Source: SIG710 sp045595425
GTDB taxonomy: Bacteria > Bacillota > Clostridia > Oscillospirales > CAG-272
NCBI GenBank assembly: GCA_045595425.1
Contig: JAZOAL010000107.1
Span: 1-19,307 of the forward strand
Direction of reading: 5' to 3'
DNA: 19,307 bases
Below are positions 7,065 to 14,287 of this stretch, in pieces; position 1 is the stretch's first letter, and every line of letters starts with the position of its first letter. The notes below the pieces were generated by a model that saw only the letters and a program-made list of their open reading frames with translations, did not search any database and had not been told where the DNA came from. A program made the position numbers and the translations under genes.

Positions 7065-8287
7065 CAGAAAGCCCAATTTCCGTTCTCGAAGATCTGAACC
7101 TTCTTACCGTCACGTGTATAGGCGACGATCGAAAGATCCTCGGAACCGATCATAAAATCCTCATGAATGATGGAATCGTTGAGACCCATTCCATAGCACT
7201 GCTCCATTGTATATTTGTCATAGTCCTTTATGCACTCTGTAAAGCCTCTGCCGAGAGCCAGGTGGCAGGATGCGTTTTCATCAAAAAGAGTGTTGAAAAA
7301 TGTGATGCCGAGATTATTTATCGGGGAATCATATGCGATAAGGGCACATTCGCCGAGATATGCAGCACCCTCGTCCATGTTTATCAGCTTTTTCAGCAAC
7401 TCCTCATTCTTTTCGGCTTTGACCTCAACAGCTTTTCCTTTTTCAAAGCGGATGCTGAAATTCTCTATGAGCTCCCCGTTATAGGAAAGGGGCTTAGAGG
7501 AATAAACGATACCCTGTGCCGTATACTTATCGGGAGAAGTGAACACTTCTTCGGAGGGAATATTGGGATTATAATAATCACCGCCGAGAGTATATTCTCC
7601 GCCGCCTGCAAATTTACTTTCGGGCATCAGCCCCACTGTGAAATCAGTACCGTTTGCAGCTTTGTATTCAAGCCTTTCTATGCCGAGACCGTTGAGATAA
7701 TCACATCTCTTTGCAAGATCAGCATTGTGCTGTTTCCATGCGGCAATGGGATCCTCCATAGCTCTCGAAGCCGTAAGAATAGCCTCCCAGAGCTTTTCTA
7801 TAGCTATGCTGACTCTTTCATTCGGGAAAAGCTTCTTAGCCCATTTTGCTCCCGGAACAGCGGCAATGCACCACTGATATTTATTATCCATCTTATCACG
7901 GTAAGGCTTTATAACGCGCTTTTTCGCCCCCAGTGCCTCTCCGTATTTCTCCTGATCGATCCCGTTAAGTCCGTCCGGATCATCGGAGATGAGATATATC
8001 CTCGCTGGTAGCGTATCTACCTGATGCTGAAGCTTTGCCTTCTGCCATTTTTCTACCTTCGCAAGGGTCTTTTTTTCTTCATATTTAACCGCAAGCCTCG
8101 TCAGCGGCTGATAATCAAAATCAACAGTAACCTTCCGAGCTCCTGCCTTATAACATTCTTCGGCAACCATATAAACAAATTCCGGCTGATCAAGCTCTGC
8201 GGTTATGATAACGTCCTGATCATCTCTGACGTTTATACCCATTGTTGCAATCAGCTTTGCATAATTTTTCAAAACCGTCTTCTTCAT
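7064..8287 (-). CDS. M29 family metallo-aminopeptidase
   Basis: This 407-residue protein belongs to the M29 (AmpS/AmpT-like) aminopeptidases, cytoplasmic dimetal enzymes that release N-terminal residues from peptides. The metal-ligand motifs occur in order and at family spacing: SEEVFTSPD (Glu247), LGECAL (Glu313), ASCHLALG (His342) and IHEDF (His375, Asp377). The position usually held by the proposed catalytic tyrosine after HLALG reads GRGF here, with Phe349; I compare this from memory of the family. The ATG at 8287 has GGAG six bases upstream and starts one base after the stop of the AlaX-like gene; a TTG at 8299 is rejected. The stop overlaps the nrdG start, so the gene sits inside a tight operon. 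Confidence 0.88.
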   Translation of the reverse strand: MKKTVLKNYAKLIATMGINVRDDQDVIITAELDQPEFVYMVAEECYKAGARKVTVDFDYQPLTRLAVKYEEKKTLAKVEKWQKAKLQHQVDTLPARIYLISDDPDGLNGIDQEKYGEALGAKKRVIKPYRDKMDNKYQWCIAAVPGAKWAKKLFPNERVSIAIEKLWEAILTASRAMEDPIAAWKQHNADLAKRCDYLNGLGIERLEYKAANGTDFTVGLMPESKFAGGGEYTLGGDYYNPNIPSEEVFTSPDKYTAQGIVYSSKPLSYNGELIENFSIRFEKGKAVEVKAEKNEELLKKLINMDEGAAYLGECALIAYDSPINNLGITFFNTLFDENASCHLALGRGFTECIKDYDKYTMEQCYGMGLNDSIIHEDFMIGSEDLSIVAYTRDGKKVQIFENGNWAF

Positions 8288-8288
8288 A

Positions 8289-9443
8289 TCAAACTCCAAA
8301 ATATTCTTTTATTTCTTTTTCGGAAGCTGCGACACTTCCCTGTATCATTTCATCCGAGCCGCCGCCTTTTGCCCCAAGCTTCAAGCGCATATCGGCTGCA
8401 ATCTCTCTGAGCTTAAATGTTTTGCTTGCCGCAGTAAAGCTATATCCCCTCTCATCGTTACCGCAAAAAACAGCGCAAATGCCGCCGCACTTTTCAAGCC
8501 CTAAATTCATGAGCTTACGCATGTCGCTCGGTGTTGATTCCTCTTCAAAAAGACATAGGTTACCGTCTGTGAACTCTATCCCGGCAATTTTATATTCTGC
8601 AAGCTCCGAGCGCAAAAGATAATTTTTCTGTTTCAGAGCTGCGATCTCTTCTTCAAGACGCGCAAGTGCTTCGCCAAGCCCCGATTGCTTTACAGAAAGG
8701 GACTGCGCCGCTTTTGCTATCATATGATATCTTTCATCATAGTCGCGGAGCGCATCAAGACCGCAAAGCATATGAATTCTCGTACCACCTTTATTCTTTG
8801 CATGATCAAGCAGTTTTATTATTCCGATCTCGCCTGTTCTCGAAACATGGGGAGCACAGCAGGCACAGGCATCGTAGCCTTCGATAGTTACAATGCGAAC
8901 ATTATCGGTCATCTCAAGCTTGCTTCTGTATTCCATATCAGCCAGCTTTTCGGAATCGGGATATTCGCAAATTATTCTGACATTTTCGGAAACTGCAATA
9001 TTTGCGAGATATTCGATCTTTCTGATATCCTCCTCCGTCAAAATACCGTTTATATCGAGCGTGATATCCTCATGGCCCATGTGAAAACCGATGTTATCGA
9101 ATCCAAAATGCTTATGGATCAGTCCCGAAACTATATGCTCACCCGAATGGTTCTGCATGCGGCTAAAACGCTTTTCCCAATTTATCTCACATCTATATTC
9201 TTCGCCTATATCAAGAGGAATATCGGTAATGTGACGGATAATTCCCTCTGATATCTGCGCATCAATTACACTCGCTTCGCCGATCTTTCCGGTATCTGCG
9301 CCCTGTCCGCCGCCCTCAGGAAAGAATGCGGTCTTATCAAGGATGATCTCATAATTATCATAAGCTTTATTGCAGGAGAGGACCCTTGCCTCAAAGGAAC
9401 GCATGTGGCTGTCAAGCTCATAAAGCTTTATAGTCCCCGTCAT
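8289..9443 (-). CDS. Alanyl-tRNA editing protein, AlaX-L type (DHHA1 domain)
   Basis: This 384-residue protein resembles the editing half of alanyl-tRNA synthetase and would hydrolyse mischarged Ser- or Gly-tRNA(Ala). An N-terminal beta-barrel region includes TAFFPEGGGQGADTG. The zinc/catalytic motif HSGEH lies at 99-103 and the partner CxxxH in CACCAPH at 195-199. A coiled coil (about 245-285) precedes a C-terminal DHHA1 domain with KLGAKGGGSDEMIQGS. The length and the DHHA1 domain indicate the long AlaX class. The ATG overlaps the ROK gene stop by four bases (ATGA), so the two are translationally coupled. The aminoacylation domain of AlaRS is absent, so this is not alaS. Confidence 0.9.
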   Translation of the reverse strand: MTGTIKLYELDSHMRSFEARVLSCNKAYDNYEIILDKTAFFPEGGGQGADTGKIGEASVIDAQISEGIIRHITDIPLDIGEEYRCEINWEKRFSRMQNHSGEHIVSGLIHKHFGFDNIGFHMGHEDITLDINGILTEEDIRKIEYLANIAVSENVRIICEYPDSEKLADMEYRSKLEMTDNVRIVTIEGYDACACCAPHVSRTGEIGIIKLLDHAKNKGGTRIHMLCGLDALRDYDERYHMIAKAAQSLSVKQSGLGEALARLEEEIAALKQKNYLLRSELAEYKIAGIEFTDGNLCLFEEESTPSDMRKLMNLGLEKCGGICAVFCGNDERGYSFTAASKTFKLREIAADMRLKLGAKGGGSDEMIQGSVAASEKEIKEYFGV

Positions 9444-10306
9444 TTTCCTACCGCCGTTCCGACAAGATGTACCATGTCTATATCCTTTGCTCTAACTATT
9501 CTGCGAAGAGTTGGGACATCCGAAAGTATGTCACGAAGTGTATTTTCAAAAACGCAGAAGGATTTTGATATCTGACCGCCGAGAACCAATGCCTCGATCT
9601 TATGTTCATTAAGCACTGGAATAAGCACCTTTGCAAGCACCTTTGCCATTTCACAGTACGCCTTTATACATATTTCGTCGCCCGACTCAGCTCTGTCGCC
9701 TATCTCCTTGCCACTGATGGGTTTGCCGCCCGAGACCTCACAGTAAAGGCGAACAAGACCTCTTGCGGAAACAAATTCCTCTGCAATGGTTCCCTTATAG
9801 GGTTTATCATACATTTCGGTAAGAGGTTCACCGTTATCCTTACGGAGCACTTCCCCATCCACCATCATTCCAAAGCCGAAGCCTGTTCCTATCATAACTC
9901 CCGCAACTCTTTTGCAATCGGGAACATCTGTAGCCGCACCCTGAATGAATGCGGCGGAATCGTGCATAAACCTGACGGGAACTCCCGGCACTGCTGCCTC
10001 GAACCAAGGTCTAAGCGGAACATCCTTTATCGCCGCATATTTGTGCTCCATGTGGCTTATGCCGTTAACATAATCAAAAGGAGCAGGAATATCCACATGA
10101 ATACGCTCAAGCTCAAGCCCAAGTTCTGCAGCCTTCAAAGCACCTCTGCGGAGAATTGCGCTGTATGAATCTTTGATGCTTTCAAGTTCACCGTTTGAAT
10201 TAACCGGCACCCTATCAAGGGTTCCGGCAACAAGCTTTGCTCCCTCAAAGAGTCCGCTTTTGAGATATGTACCTCCCGCATCAACGGCTAATATTACTTT
10301 TTTCAT
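9440..10306 (-). CDS. ROK family sugar kinase-like protein
   Basis: This 288-residue protein has the ROK kinase ATP-binding motif LAVDAGGTYLKSG near its N-terminus, the catalytic-type aspartate in MHDSAAFIQGAA, and the glycine-rich VMIGTGFGFGMMVDG. ROK proteins phosphorylate sugars such as glucose or amino sugars. The zinc-binding CxCGxxGCxE motif found in many ROK kinases is absent, so the substrate cannot be named. The ATG at 10306 is the only start that places the kinase motif at the N-terminus. GGAG precedes it at a rather long distance (11 bases). It is the first gene of an operon continuing into the AlaX-like, M29 and nrdG genes. There is no DNA-binding N-terminal domain, so it is not a ROK repressor. 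Confidence 0.82.
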   Translation of the reverse strand: MKKVILAVDAGGTYLKSGLFEGAKLVAGTLDRVPVNSNGELESIKDSYSAILRRGALKAAELGLELERIHVDIPAPFDYVNGISHMEHKYAAIKDVPLRPWFEAAVPGVPVRFMHDSAAFIQGAATDVPDCKRVAGVMIGTGFGFGMMVDGEVLRKDNGEPLTEMYDKPYKGTIAEEFVSARGLVRLYCEVSGGKPISGKEIGDRAESGDEICIKAYCEMAKVLAKVLIPVLNEHKIEALVLGGQISKSFCVFENTLRDILSDVPTLRRIVRAKDIDMVHLVGTAVGK

Positions 10307-10341
10307 AATTACATATTCTCCTTTAAACTTTTCTGCATTAT

Positions 10342-10370
10342 ATTTTACCTCAAAGCGGCAAATTTGTCTA
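10342..10370 (-). promoter_or_regulatory. Probable promoter for the ROK-AlaX-M29-nrdG operon
   Basis: On the minus strand TAGACA (10365-10370) and TAAAAT (10342-10347) are 17 bases apart, each one mismatch from consensus. Transcription would start near 10335, about 30 bases before the ROK start codon. Confidence 0.5.
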
Positions 10371-10399
10371 TAGTATTTTTGAAATTTGATAAAAACGAC

Positions 10400-10433
10400 T
10401 GCCCAATTTTCACCTATCATTGACAATTGGGCA
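10400..10433. repeat. Inverted repeat between divergent operons
   Basis: TGCCCAATT (10400-10408) and AATTGGGCA (10425-10433) are perfect 9-bp inverted arms around a 16-bp spacer. The element lies between the divergent ROK and tsaE promoters and could be an operator for a dimeric regulator. It lacks a T-run in either direction, which argues against an intrinsic terminator. Confidence 0.5.
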
Positions 10434-10462
10434 CTTTATTTGATTTAAAAGTTGTTTTTCTC

Positions 10463-10491
10463 TTTACAGAAAGGAAAAAATGTGGTATAAT
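10463..10491 (+). promoter_or_regulatory. Promoter of the tsaE-tsaB-rpiB-ispD-ispF operon
   Basis: TTTACA (10463-10468) and a perfect TATAAT (10486-10491) are 17 bases apart. Transcription would begin near 10498, about 25 bases before the tsaE start codon. No other promoter of similar quality is evident before the following tightly packed genes. Confidence 0.75.
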
Positions 10492-10522
10492 AATATGTAA
10501 TGAATTTTATGAGGCTTGTTTT

Positions 10523-10975
10523 ATGAATCTGATAAATAAAGTGACTCTTTCGGCCGCAGAAACGGAAGAATACGGTGCTTTGCTTGCACGAAAAATTATT
10601 GATGATAAGAATCTGCCGCGCTTTGTAGCTCTTTACGGAGATCTCGGTGTGGGAAAAACCGCTTTTATTAGGGGCTTCTCTTCTTATGCGGCTCCATATG
10701 CCAATGTAAAGTCACCTACCTTCACATTGGTAAATGAATATAAGGGAACCCATTTCCCCGTTTTTCACTTTGATATGTACCGAATTGAGGATGAGGACAG
10801 CCTTTATTCCATCGGATTTTACGATTACCTTGACAGGGGAATTTGCCTGACGGAATGGACAGAAAACATTGAATTTGCCCTGCCGGACGAATACATCAAA
10901 GTCACAATTTCCAAAAACGATATGGAGAACACCGACAGCCGCCTGATCACAGCCGAGCTTGTAGGAAAGGAATAA
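10523..10975 (+). CDS. tsaE: tRNA threonylcarbamoyladenosine biosynthesis ATPase TsaE
   Basis: This 150-residue P-loop ATPase supports synthesis of t6A at position 37 of ANN-decoding tRNAs, acting with TsaB and TsaD. The Walker A motif GDLGVGKT is at residues 39-46, preceded by FVALY. The family signatures SPTFTLVNEY, FHFDMYR and LTEWTENIE follow in order. The ATG at 10523 is preferred over further upstream in-frame starts because GAGG lies eight bases before it, it follows a strong promoter, and it gives the normal family length. Two bases separate it from tsaB. Confidence 0.93.
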   Translation: MNLINKVTLSAAETEEYGALLARKIIDDKNLPRFVALYGDLGVGKTAFIRGFSSYAAPYANVKSPTFTLVNEYKGTHFPVFHFDMYRIEDEDSLYSIGFYDYLDRGICLTEWTENIEFALPDEYIKVTISKNDMENTDSRLITAELVGKE

Positions 10976-10977
10976 AA

Positions 10978-11682
10978 ATGAAGATACTTGCTCTTGACAG
11001 CACCGCAGTTGTCGCCTCTCTTGCCGTATGTGAGGATGAAAAGCTGCTTTCTGTTTTCACTGTAAATAACGGCAATACCCACAGCGAAACGCTTCTTCCG
11101 ATGGTGGAATCCTCACTAAAGCTTTTGGGACTCAGCGCAAACGACATAGATCTTTTCGCCCTCTCCGAGGGGCCGGGTTCTTTTACGGGCGTACGCATCG
11201 GTGCTGCAACCGTTAAGGGACTTGCTTTCGGAAAGGATAAGCCCTGCGTAGGGGTTTCTACCCTTGAAGCTCTGGCGCAAAATCTGTCCGGTTTTAACGG
11301 CATAATATGCCCTGCAATGAACGCGCGCAGAAATCAGGTCTATACTGCCATTTTCCAATGTAAAGACGGAGAGATCGAGCGACTGACCGAGGATATGGCA
11401 ATTGCCGTTACCGAGCTTGAAGACAAGCTGGAGACTTATGATCTGCCCATATACCTCTGCGGAGACGGAGATTTCTTGCTTTATGAATCAAAAACAAGAA
11501 AGAAGGATTACGGATTCGTACCCGAACCGCTCAGATATCAAAACGGTTATTCGGTTTGCAAATGCGCATTTGCAAAATATAATGCGGGCAAGGTTAAGAC
11601 CGATCTTGCCATCGCCCCAACATATCTCCGACCTTCACAGGCAGAGAGAACAAGAAATGAAAAAATCAAAGGAGATAAATAA
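10978..11682 (+). CDS. tsaB: tRNA threonylcarbamoyladenosine biosynthesis protein TsaB
   Basis: This 234-residue ASKHA-fold protein is the non-catalytic partner of TsaD in t6A synthesis. The N-terminal MKILALDSTAVVASLAV, the NTHSETLLPMV motif and the GPGSFTGVRIG signature identify it clearly, and AMNARRNQVYTA follows as expected. A GGAAAGGAA ribosome binding site lies within the end of tsaE. Neither rimI nor tsaD, which often follow tsaB in Firmicutes, is found next; rpiB follows instead. The C-terminus ends in PTYLRPSQAERTRNEK, near the family's usual last conserved segment. Confidence 0.93.
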   Translation: MKILALDSTAVVASLAVCEDEKLLSVFTVNNGNTHSETLLPMVESSLKLLGLSANDIDLFALSEGPGSFTGVRIGAATVKGLAFGKDKPCVGVSTLEALAQNLSGFNGIICPAMNARRNQVYTAIFQCKDGEIERLTEDMAIAVTELEDKLETYDLPIYLCGDGDFLLYESKTRKKDYGFVPEPLRYQNGYSVCKCAFAKYNAGKVKTDLAIAPTYLRPSQAERTRNEKIKGDK

Positions 11683-11683
11683 A

Positions 11684-12145
11684 ATGAAAAAATTAGTTAT
11701 GGGCGCAGACCATGCAGGCTATGTATTAAAGGACAAAATCAAGGCTACACTCATGGAAAGAGGCTACGAGATAATCGATGTCGGAACCTTCTCGGCAGAA
11801 AGCTGCAAATATCCTCTTATAGCGCACGATCTTTGCAAAAATATTCAGGACGGAAATGCCGAGCTCGGTATTCTTATCTGTGGAACGGGCGTTGGCATGT
11901 CCATGTGTGCAAATAAGCATAAGGGCATACGAGCCGCCTGCACATCGGACACATTCAGTGCCAGACTTACAAGAATGCACAACGATGCAAATGTTCTCTG
12001 CTTCGGTGAAAGAGTTGTCGGTTACGGTCTTGCAATGGAGCTGGTTGACGCTTTCATTGAAACAGAATTCGAGGGCGGCAGACATGCAGAGCGTGTTGCG
12101 CTGATAAATGCCATCGAAAATGAGGATTTTGACGAACTCAAATAA
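11684..12145 (+). CDS. rpiB: Ribose-5-phosphate isomerase B
   Basis: This 153-residue enzyme interconverts ribose 5-phosphate and ribulose 5-phosphate. The RpiB/LacAB signatures are GADHAG near residue 7, the catalytic cysteine in ILICGTGVGMSM (Cys66), and RMHNDANVLCFGER with His99. The ATG at 11684 is supported by AAAGGAG nine bases before it inside the end of tsaB. The tsaB stop and this start are one base apart, so the genes are co-transcribed. LacA/LacB share the fold, but the single gene and the absence of other lac genes favour RpiB. It pairs functionally with rpe, encoded downstream. Confidence 0.92.
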   Translation: MKKLVMGADHAGYVLKDKIKATLMERGYEIIDVGTFSAESCKYPLIAHDLCKNIQDGNAELGILICGTGVGMSMCANKHKGIRAACTSDTFSARLTRMHNDANVLCFGERVVGYGLAMELVDAFIETEFEGGRHAERVALINAIENEDFDELK

Positions 12146-12162
12146 AAAGGATTGGTTATAAT

Positions 12163-12942
12163 ATGGGAAAGCTATCCGATTTTCTCACTACGGCGGCGGA
12201 TGTTCTGCATACTGCCGCAGGAAATACCAAACTGAATAAATTCACCTCTGCAATTATAGTTGCGGGAGGTTCTTCCCTGCGCATGGGAGGAGATACGACC
12301 AAGCAAATGATGACGCTCGCAGATATCCCGATCGTGGTTCACACACTGCTCGCTTTTGAAAATTGCAGCCGTATCTCGGAGATCATAGTTGTGGCAAAGG
12401 AAGACGAGATCCCAACTTATAACGTTTTTGCACAAAAATACGGCATTACAAAGCTCACAAAAACCGTTAAGGGTGGCAAAACAAGACAGGAGTCTGCTCT
12501 GCATGGATTTGATGCAACATCCCCCAAGGCTGATTTTGTTGCCATACACGATGCCGCAAGATGTCTTATAACGCCTGAAGATATCGAAAAGGTTCTTGAT
12601 GCGGCTATAAAATACGGTGCGGCAAGTGCTTCGCAAAGCGTTGTTGATACGGTGAAGATCGTTGACAGCAAGGGATTCACCGTCAGAACAGAGGACAGAA
12701 ATTGCGTTAAGCTTGCACAAACTCCGCAGATATTTTCGAGAAATCTCTATTGCGCCGCCGCATACACCGCTCGCGATGAAGGATGCGAGGCAACAGACGA
12801 TAATATGCTCTGCGAGCGCATAGGTTATAACGTTAAAATGGTTGAATGCAGTCAGGATAACATTAAAATCACATTTTCCGATGACATCAGGAAAGCCGAA
12901 AAGATCCTTTCCGAAAGAAAAATCGAGGAGGTCGACGCTTAA
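12163..12942 (+). CDS. ispD: 2-C-methyl-D-erythritol 4-phosphate cytidylyltransferase
   Basis: This 259-residue enzyme transfers CMP from CTP to methylerythritol phosphate, the third step of the MEP isoprenoid pathway. The nucleotide-binding signature VAGGSSLRMG begins near residue 33 with TKQMM following (Lys47). VKGGKTRQESALHG, AIHDAAR and the late TDDNMLCE segment match IspD. About 28 residues precede the usual start of the domain, and no Met lies nearer the motif, so the extension appears real. The ribosome binding site is weak (AAGG, 12 bases upstream). The stop overlaps the ispF start by one base (TAATG), so the two act as a coupled pair. Confidence 0.92.
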   Translation: MGKLSDFLTTAADVLHTAAGNTKLNKFTSAIIVAGGSSLRMGGDTTKQMMTLADIPIVVHTLLAFENCSRISEIIVVAKEDEIPTYNVFAQKYGITKLTKTVKGGKTRQESALHGFDATSPKADFVAIHDAARCLITPEDIEKVLDAAIKYGAASASQSVVDTVKIVDSKGFTVRTEDRNCVKLAQTPQIFSRNLYCAAAYTARDEGCEATDDNMLCERIGYNVKMVECSQDNIKITFSDDIRKAEKILSERKIEEVDA

Positions 12943-13427
12943 TGTTTCGAATAGGTCACGGTTATGATGTTCATAAGCTTGTTGAGGGCAGAAAGCTCAT
13001 ACTCGGGGGAGTCACTATTCCCCATGAAACAGGACTTCTCGGTCACAGCGATGCCGATGTACTTGTCCACGCTATAATGGATGCCCTTCTCGGAGCGGCG
13101 GCTCTCGGAGATATCGGCAAGCTTTTTCCCGACAGTGACGATAGCTACAAGGAAGCCGACAGCTTAAAGCTCGCTGAAAAAGTAGGGGCTGTTCTCGCTG
13201 AAAACGGATACCAAATATCCAATATTGATTCAACAGTTATCGCGCAAGCCCCGAAGCTCGCTCCGCATATAATGCAGATGCGCGAAAATATTGCCCAAGC
13301 CTTTTCGATCACCACCGATAAGGTAAGCGTTAAAGCTACCACCGAGGAAAAACTCGGCTTTACCGGCAGCAAAGAAGGCATTGCCGCTCACGCAGTTTGT
13401 ATTATCGCAGACAGCGAAAGGCTTTAA
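12942..13427 (+). CDS. ispF: 2-C-methyl-D-erythritol 2,4-cyclodiphosphate synthase
   Basis: This 161-residue enzyme cyclises the CDP-methylerythritol phosphate product in the MEP pathway with release of CMP. Metal ligands are visible in RIGHGYDVHK (Asp9, His11) and GLLGHSDADVLVHA (His43), followed by LGDIGKLFPDSD. The C-terminal signature ATTEEKLGFTGSKEGI is intact. Its length is normal. It overlaps ispD by one base and ends the compact operon. A weak hairpin follows. Confidence 0.95.
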   Translation: MFRIGHGYDVHKLVEGRKLILGGVTIPHETGLLGHSDADVLVHAIMDALLGAAALGDIGKLFPDSDDSYKEADSLKLAEKVGAVLAENGYQISNIDSTVIAQAPKLAPHIMQMRENIAQAFSITTDKVSVKATTEEKLGFTGSKEGIAAHAVCIIADSERL

Positions 13428-13429
13428 AA

Positions 13430-13451
13430 CGGGCTGCCCGAAGACAGCCCG
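13430..13451 (+). terminator. Weak hairpin after ispF, possible terminator
   Basis: CGGGCTG (13430-13436) and CAGCCCG (13445-13451) form a perfect 7-bp stem around an 8-base loop, three bases after the ispF stop. No T-run follows on the plus strand (GATATTCT), so termination would be inefficient or of another kind. Confidence 0.35.
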
Positions 13452-13615
13452 ATATTCTATGCACAGGCAAGACGGTCATAAGCTCGCACTTCCCTTTCTT
13501 TACTGTCCGAAACCGCCGCGCCTATACGATTTTTCCACACATTAAATTATATGAGTGCATCATTATTCAGGTTACAAAATTCGTCGCTTTGCGACATTAA
13601 ACAGGAGGTATAATA
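13452..13615 (+). other. ispF-rpe intergenic leader
   Basis: This gap has no recognisable gene. It holds a short GTCGC-TTT-GCGAC hairpin (13583-13595) just before the rpe ribosome binding site AGGAGG. I could not assign a confident promoter, although the interval is long enough to contain one. Confidence 0.4.
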
Positions 13616-14287
13616 ATGACTTTCATTTCCCCATCCGTTCTTGCCTGCGATTTTTCACACCTGGCAGATGAGGTGATAAAAATGGAATCCGCAGGTGCAG
13701 ATTATCTGCATCTTGACGTTATGGACGGTCATTTTGTCCCCAATATCAGCTTCGGTCCCGGTGTCATCTCTTCAGTGAGAAAGGTCAGCCGTCTCCTTTT
13801 TGACGTTCACCTTATGATAAGCGAACCGGCAAAATATCTTGATAATTTTATTCGCGCAGGCGCGGATATCATAACCCTTCATGTTGAAAGCGAAGGCAAT
13901 ATCGGCGAGATGATAGACTACATAAAGGAGCATGATGTCAGAGCAAGCCTCGCAGTATCTCCCAAAACTCCCTATGAGGCTGTTCTACCCTACCTTGACA
14001 AGCTCGATATGGTTCTTGTAATGACCGTTGAACCCGGCTTCGGAGGGCAGAAAATGATCCCCGAAACTCTCGATAAATGCCGTGCTCTCCGCCGCGAAAT
14101 ATCAAAGCGCTCCCTTAAGACCAACATTGAGGTTGACGGGGGTATCAACGAGGAAAATGTGTGGCTCTGCTCTTCAAACGGTGCCAATGTTATCGTTGCC
14201 GGCTCTGCCATCTTCGGATCGCATAAACCGAGAACTGTTATTTCCAAGATGCGCACTGAATGTGAGCTTCACCCCTTTGCCGGTTAA
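13616..14287 (+). CDS. rpe: Ribulose-phosphate 3-epimerase
   Basis: This 223-residue TIM-barrel enzyme interconverts ribulose 5-phosphate and xylulose 5-phosphate. Signatures are ISPSVLACDF at the N-terminus, DYLHLDVMDGHFVPN (catalytic Asp34, Asp37), FDVHLMI, TVEPGFGGQ and the phosphate-binding VDGGI with VAGSAIFG. GGAGG lies eight bases before the ATG. With rpiB upstream it supplies both pentose-phosphate interconversions. Its stop TAA lies in a TTAA palindrome that also provides the stop of the convergent dapA, leaving no room for a terminator between the genes. Confidence 0.94.
   Translation: MTFISPSVLACDFSHLADEVIKMESAGADYLHLDVMDGHFVPNISFGPGVISSVRKVSRLLFDVHLMISEPAKYLDNFIRAGADIITLHVESEGNIGEMIDYIKEHDVRASLAVSPKTPYEAVLPYLDKLDMVLVMTVEPGFGGQKMIPETLDKCRALRREISKRSLKTNIEVDGGINEENVWLCSSNGANVIVAGSAIFGSHKPRTVISKMRTECELHPFAG

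Noticed and set aside
7163..8011. A 282-codon open frame on the plus strand opposite the M29 peptidase
   Set aside because: It is antisense to a clearly recognisable enzyme, has no family resemblance, and no ribosome binding site of note. It is a by-product of the codon use of the real gene.
10420..10448. TTGACA at 10420 as a second tsaE promoter
   Set aside because: The hexamer 17 bases downstream is a poor -10 match, while TTTACA/TATAAT at 10463-10491 is much better.
11402..11683. An upstream extension of the rpiB frame within tsaB
   Set aside because: The RpiB fold starts at the ATG at 11684 with a good ribosome binding site; the extension is out-of-frame tsaB sequence.
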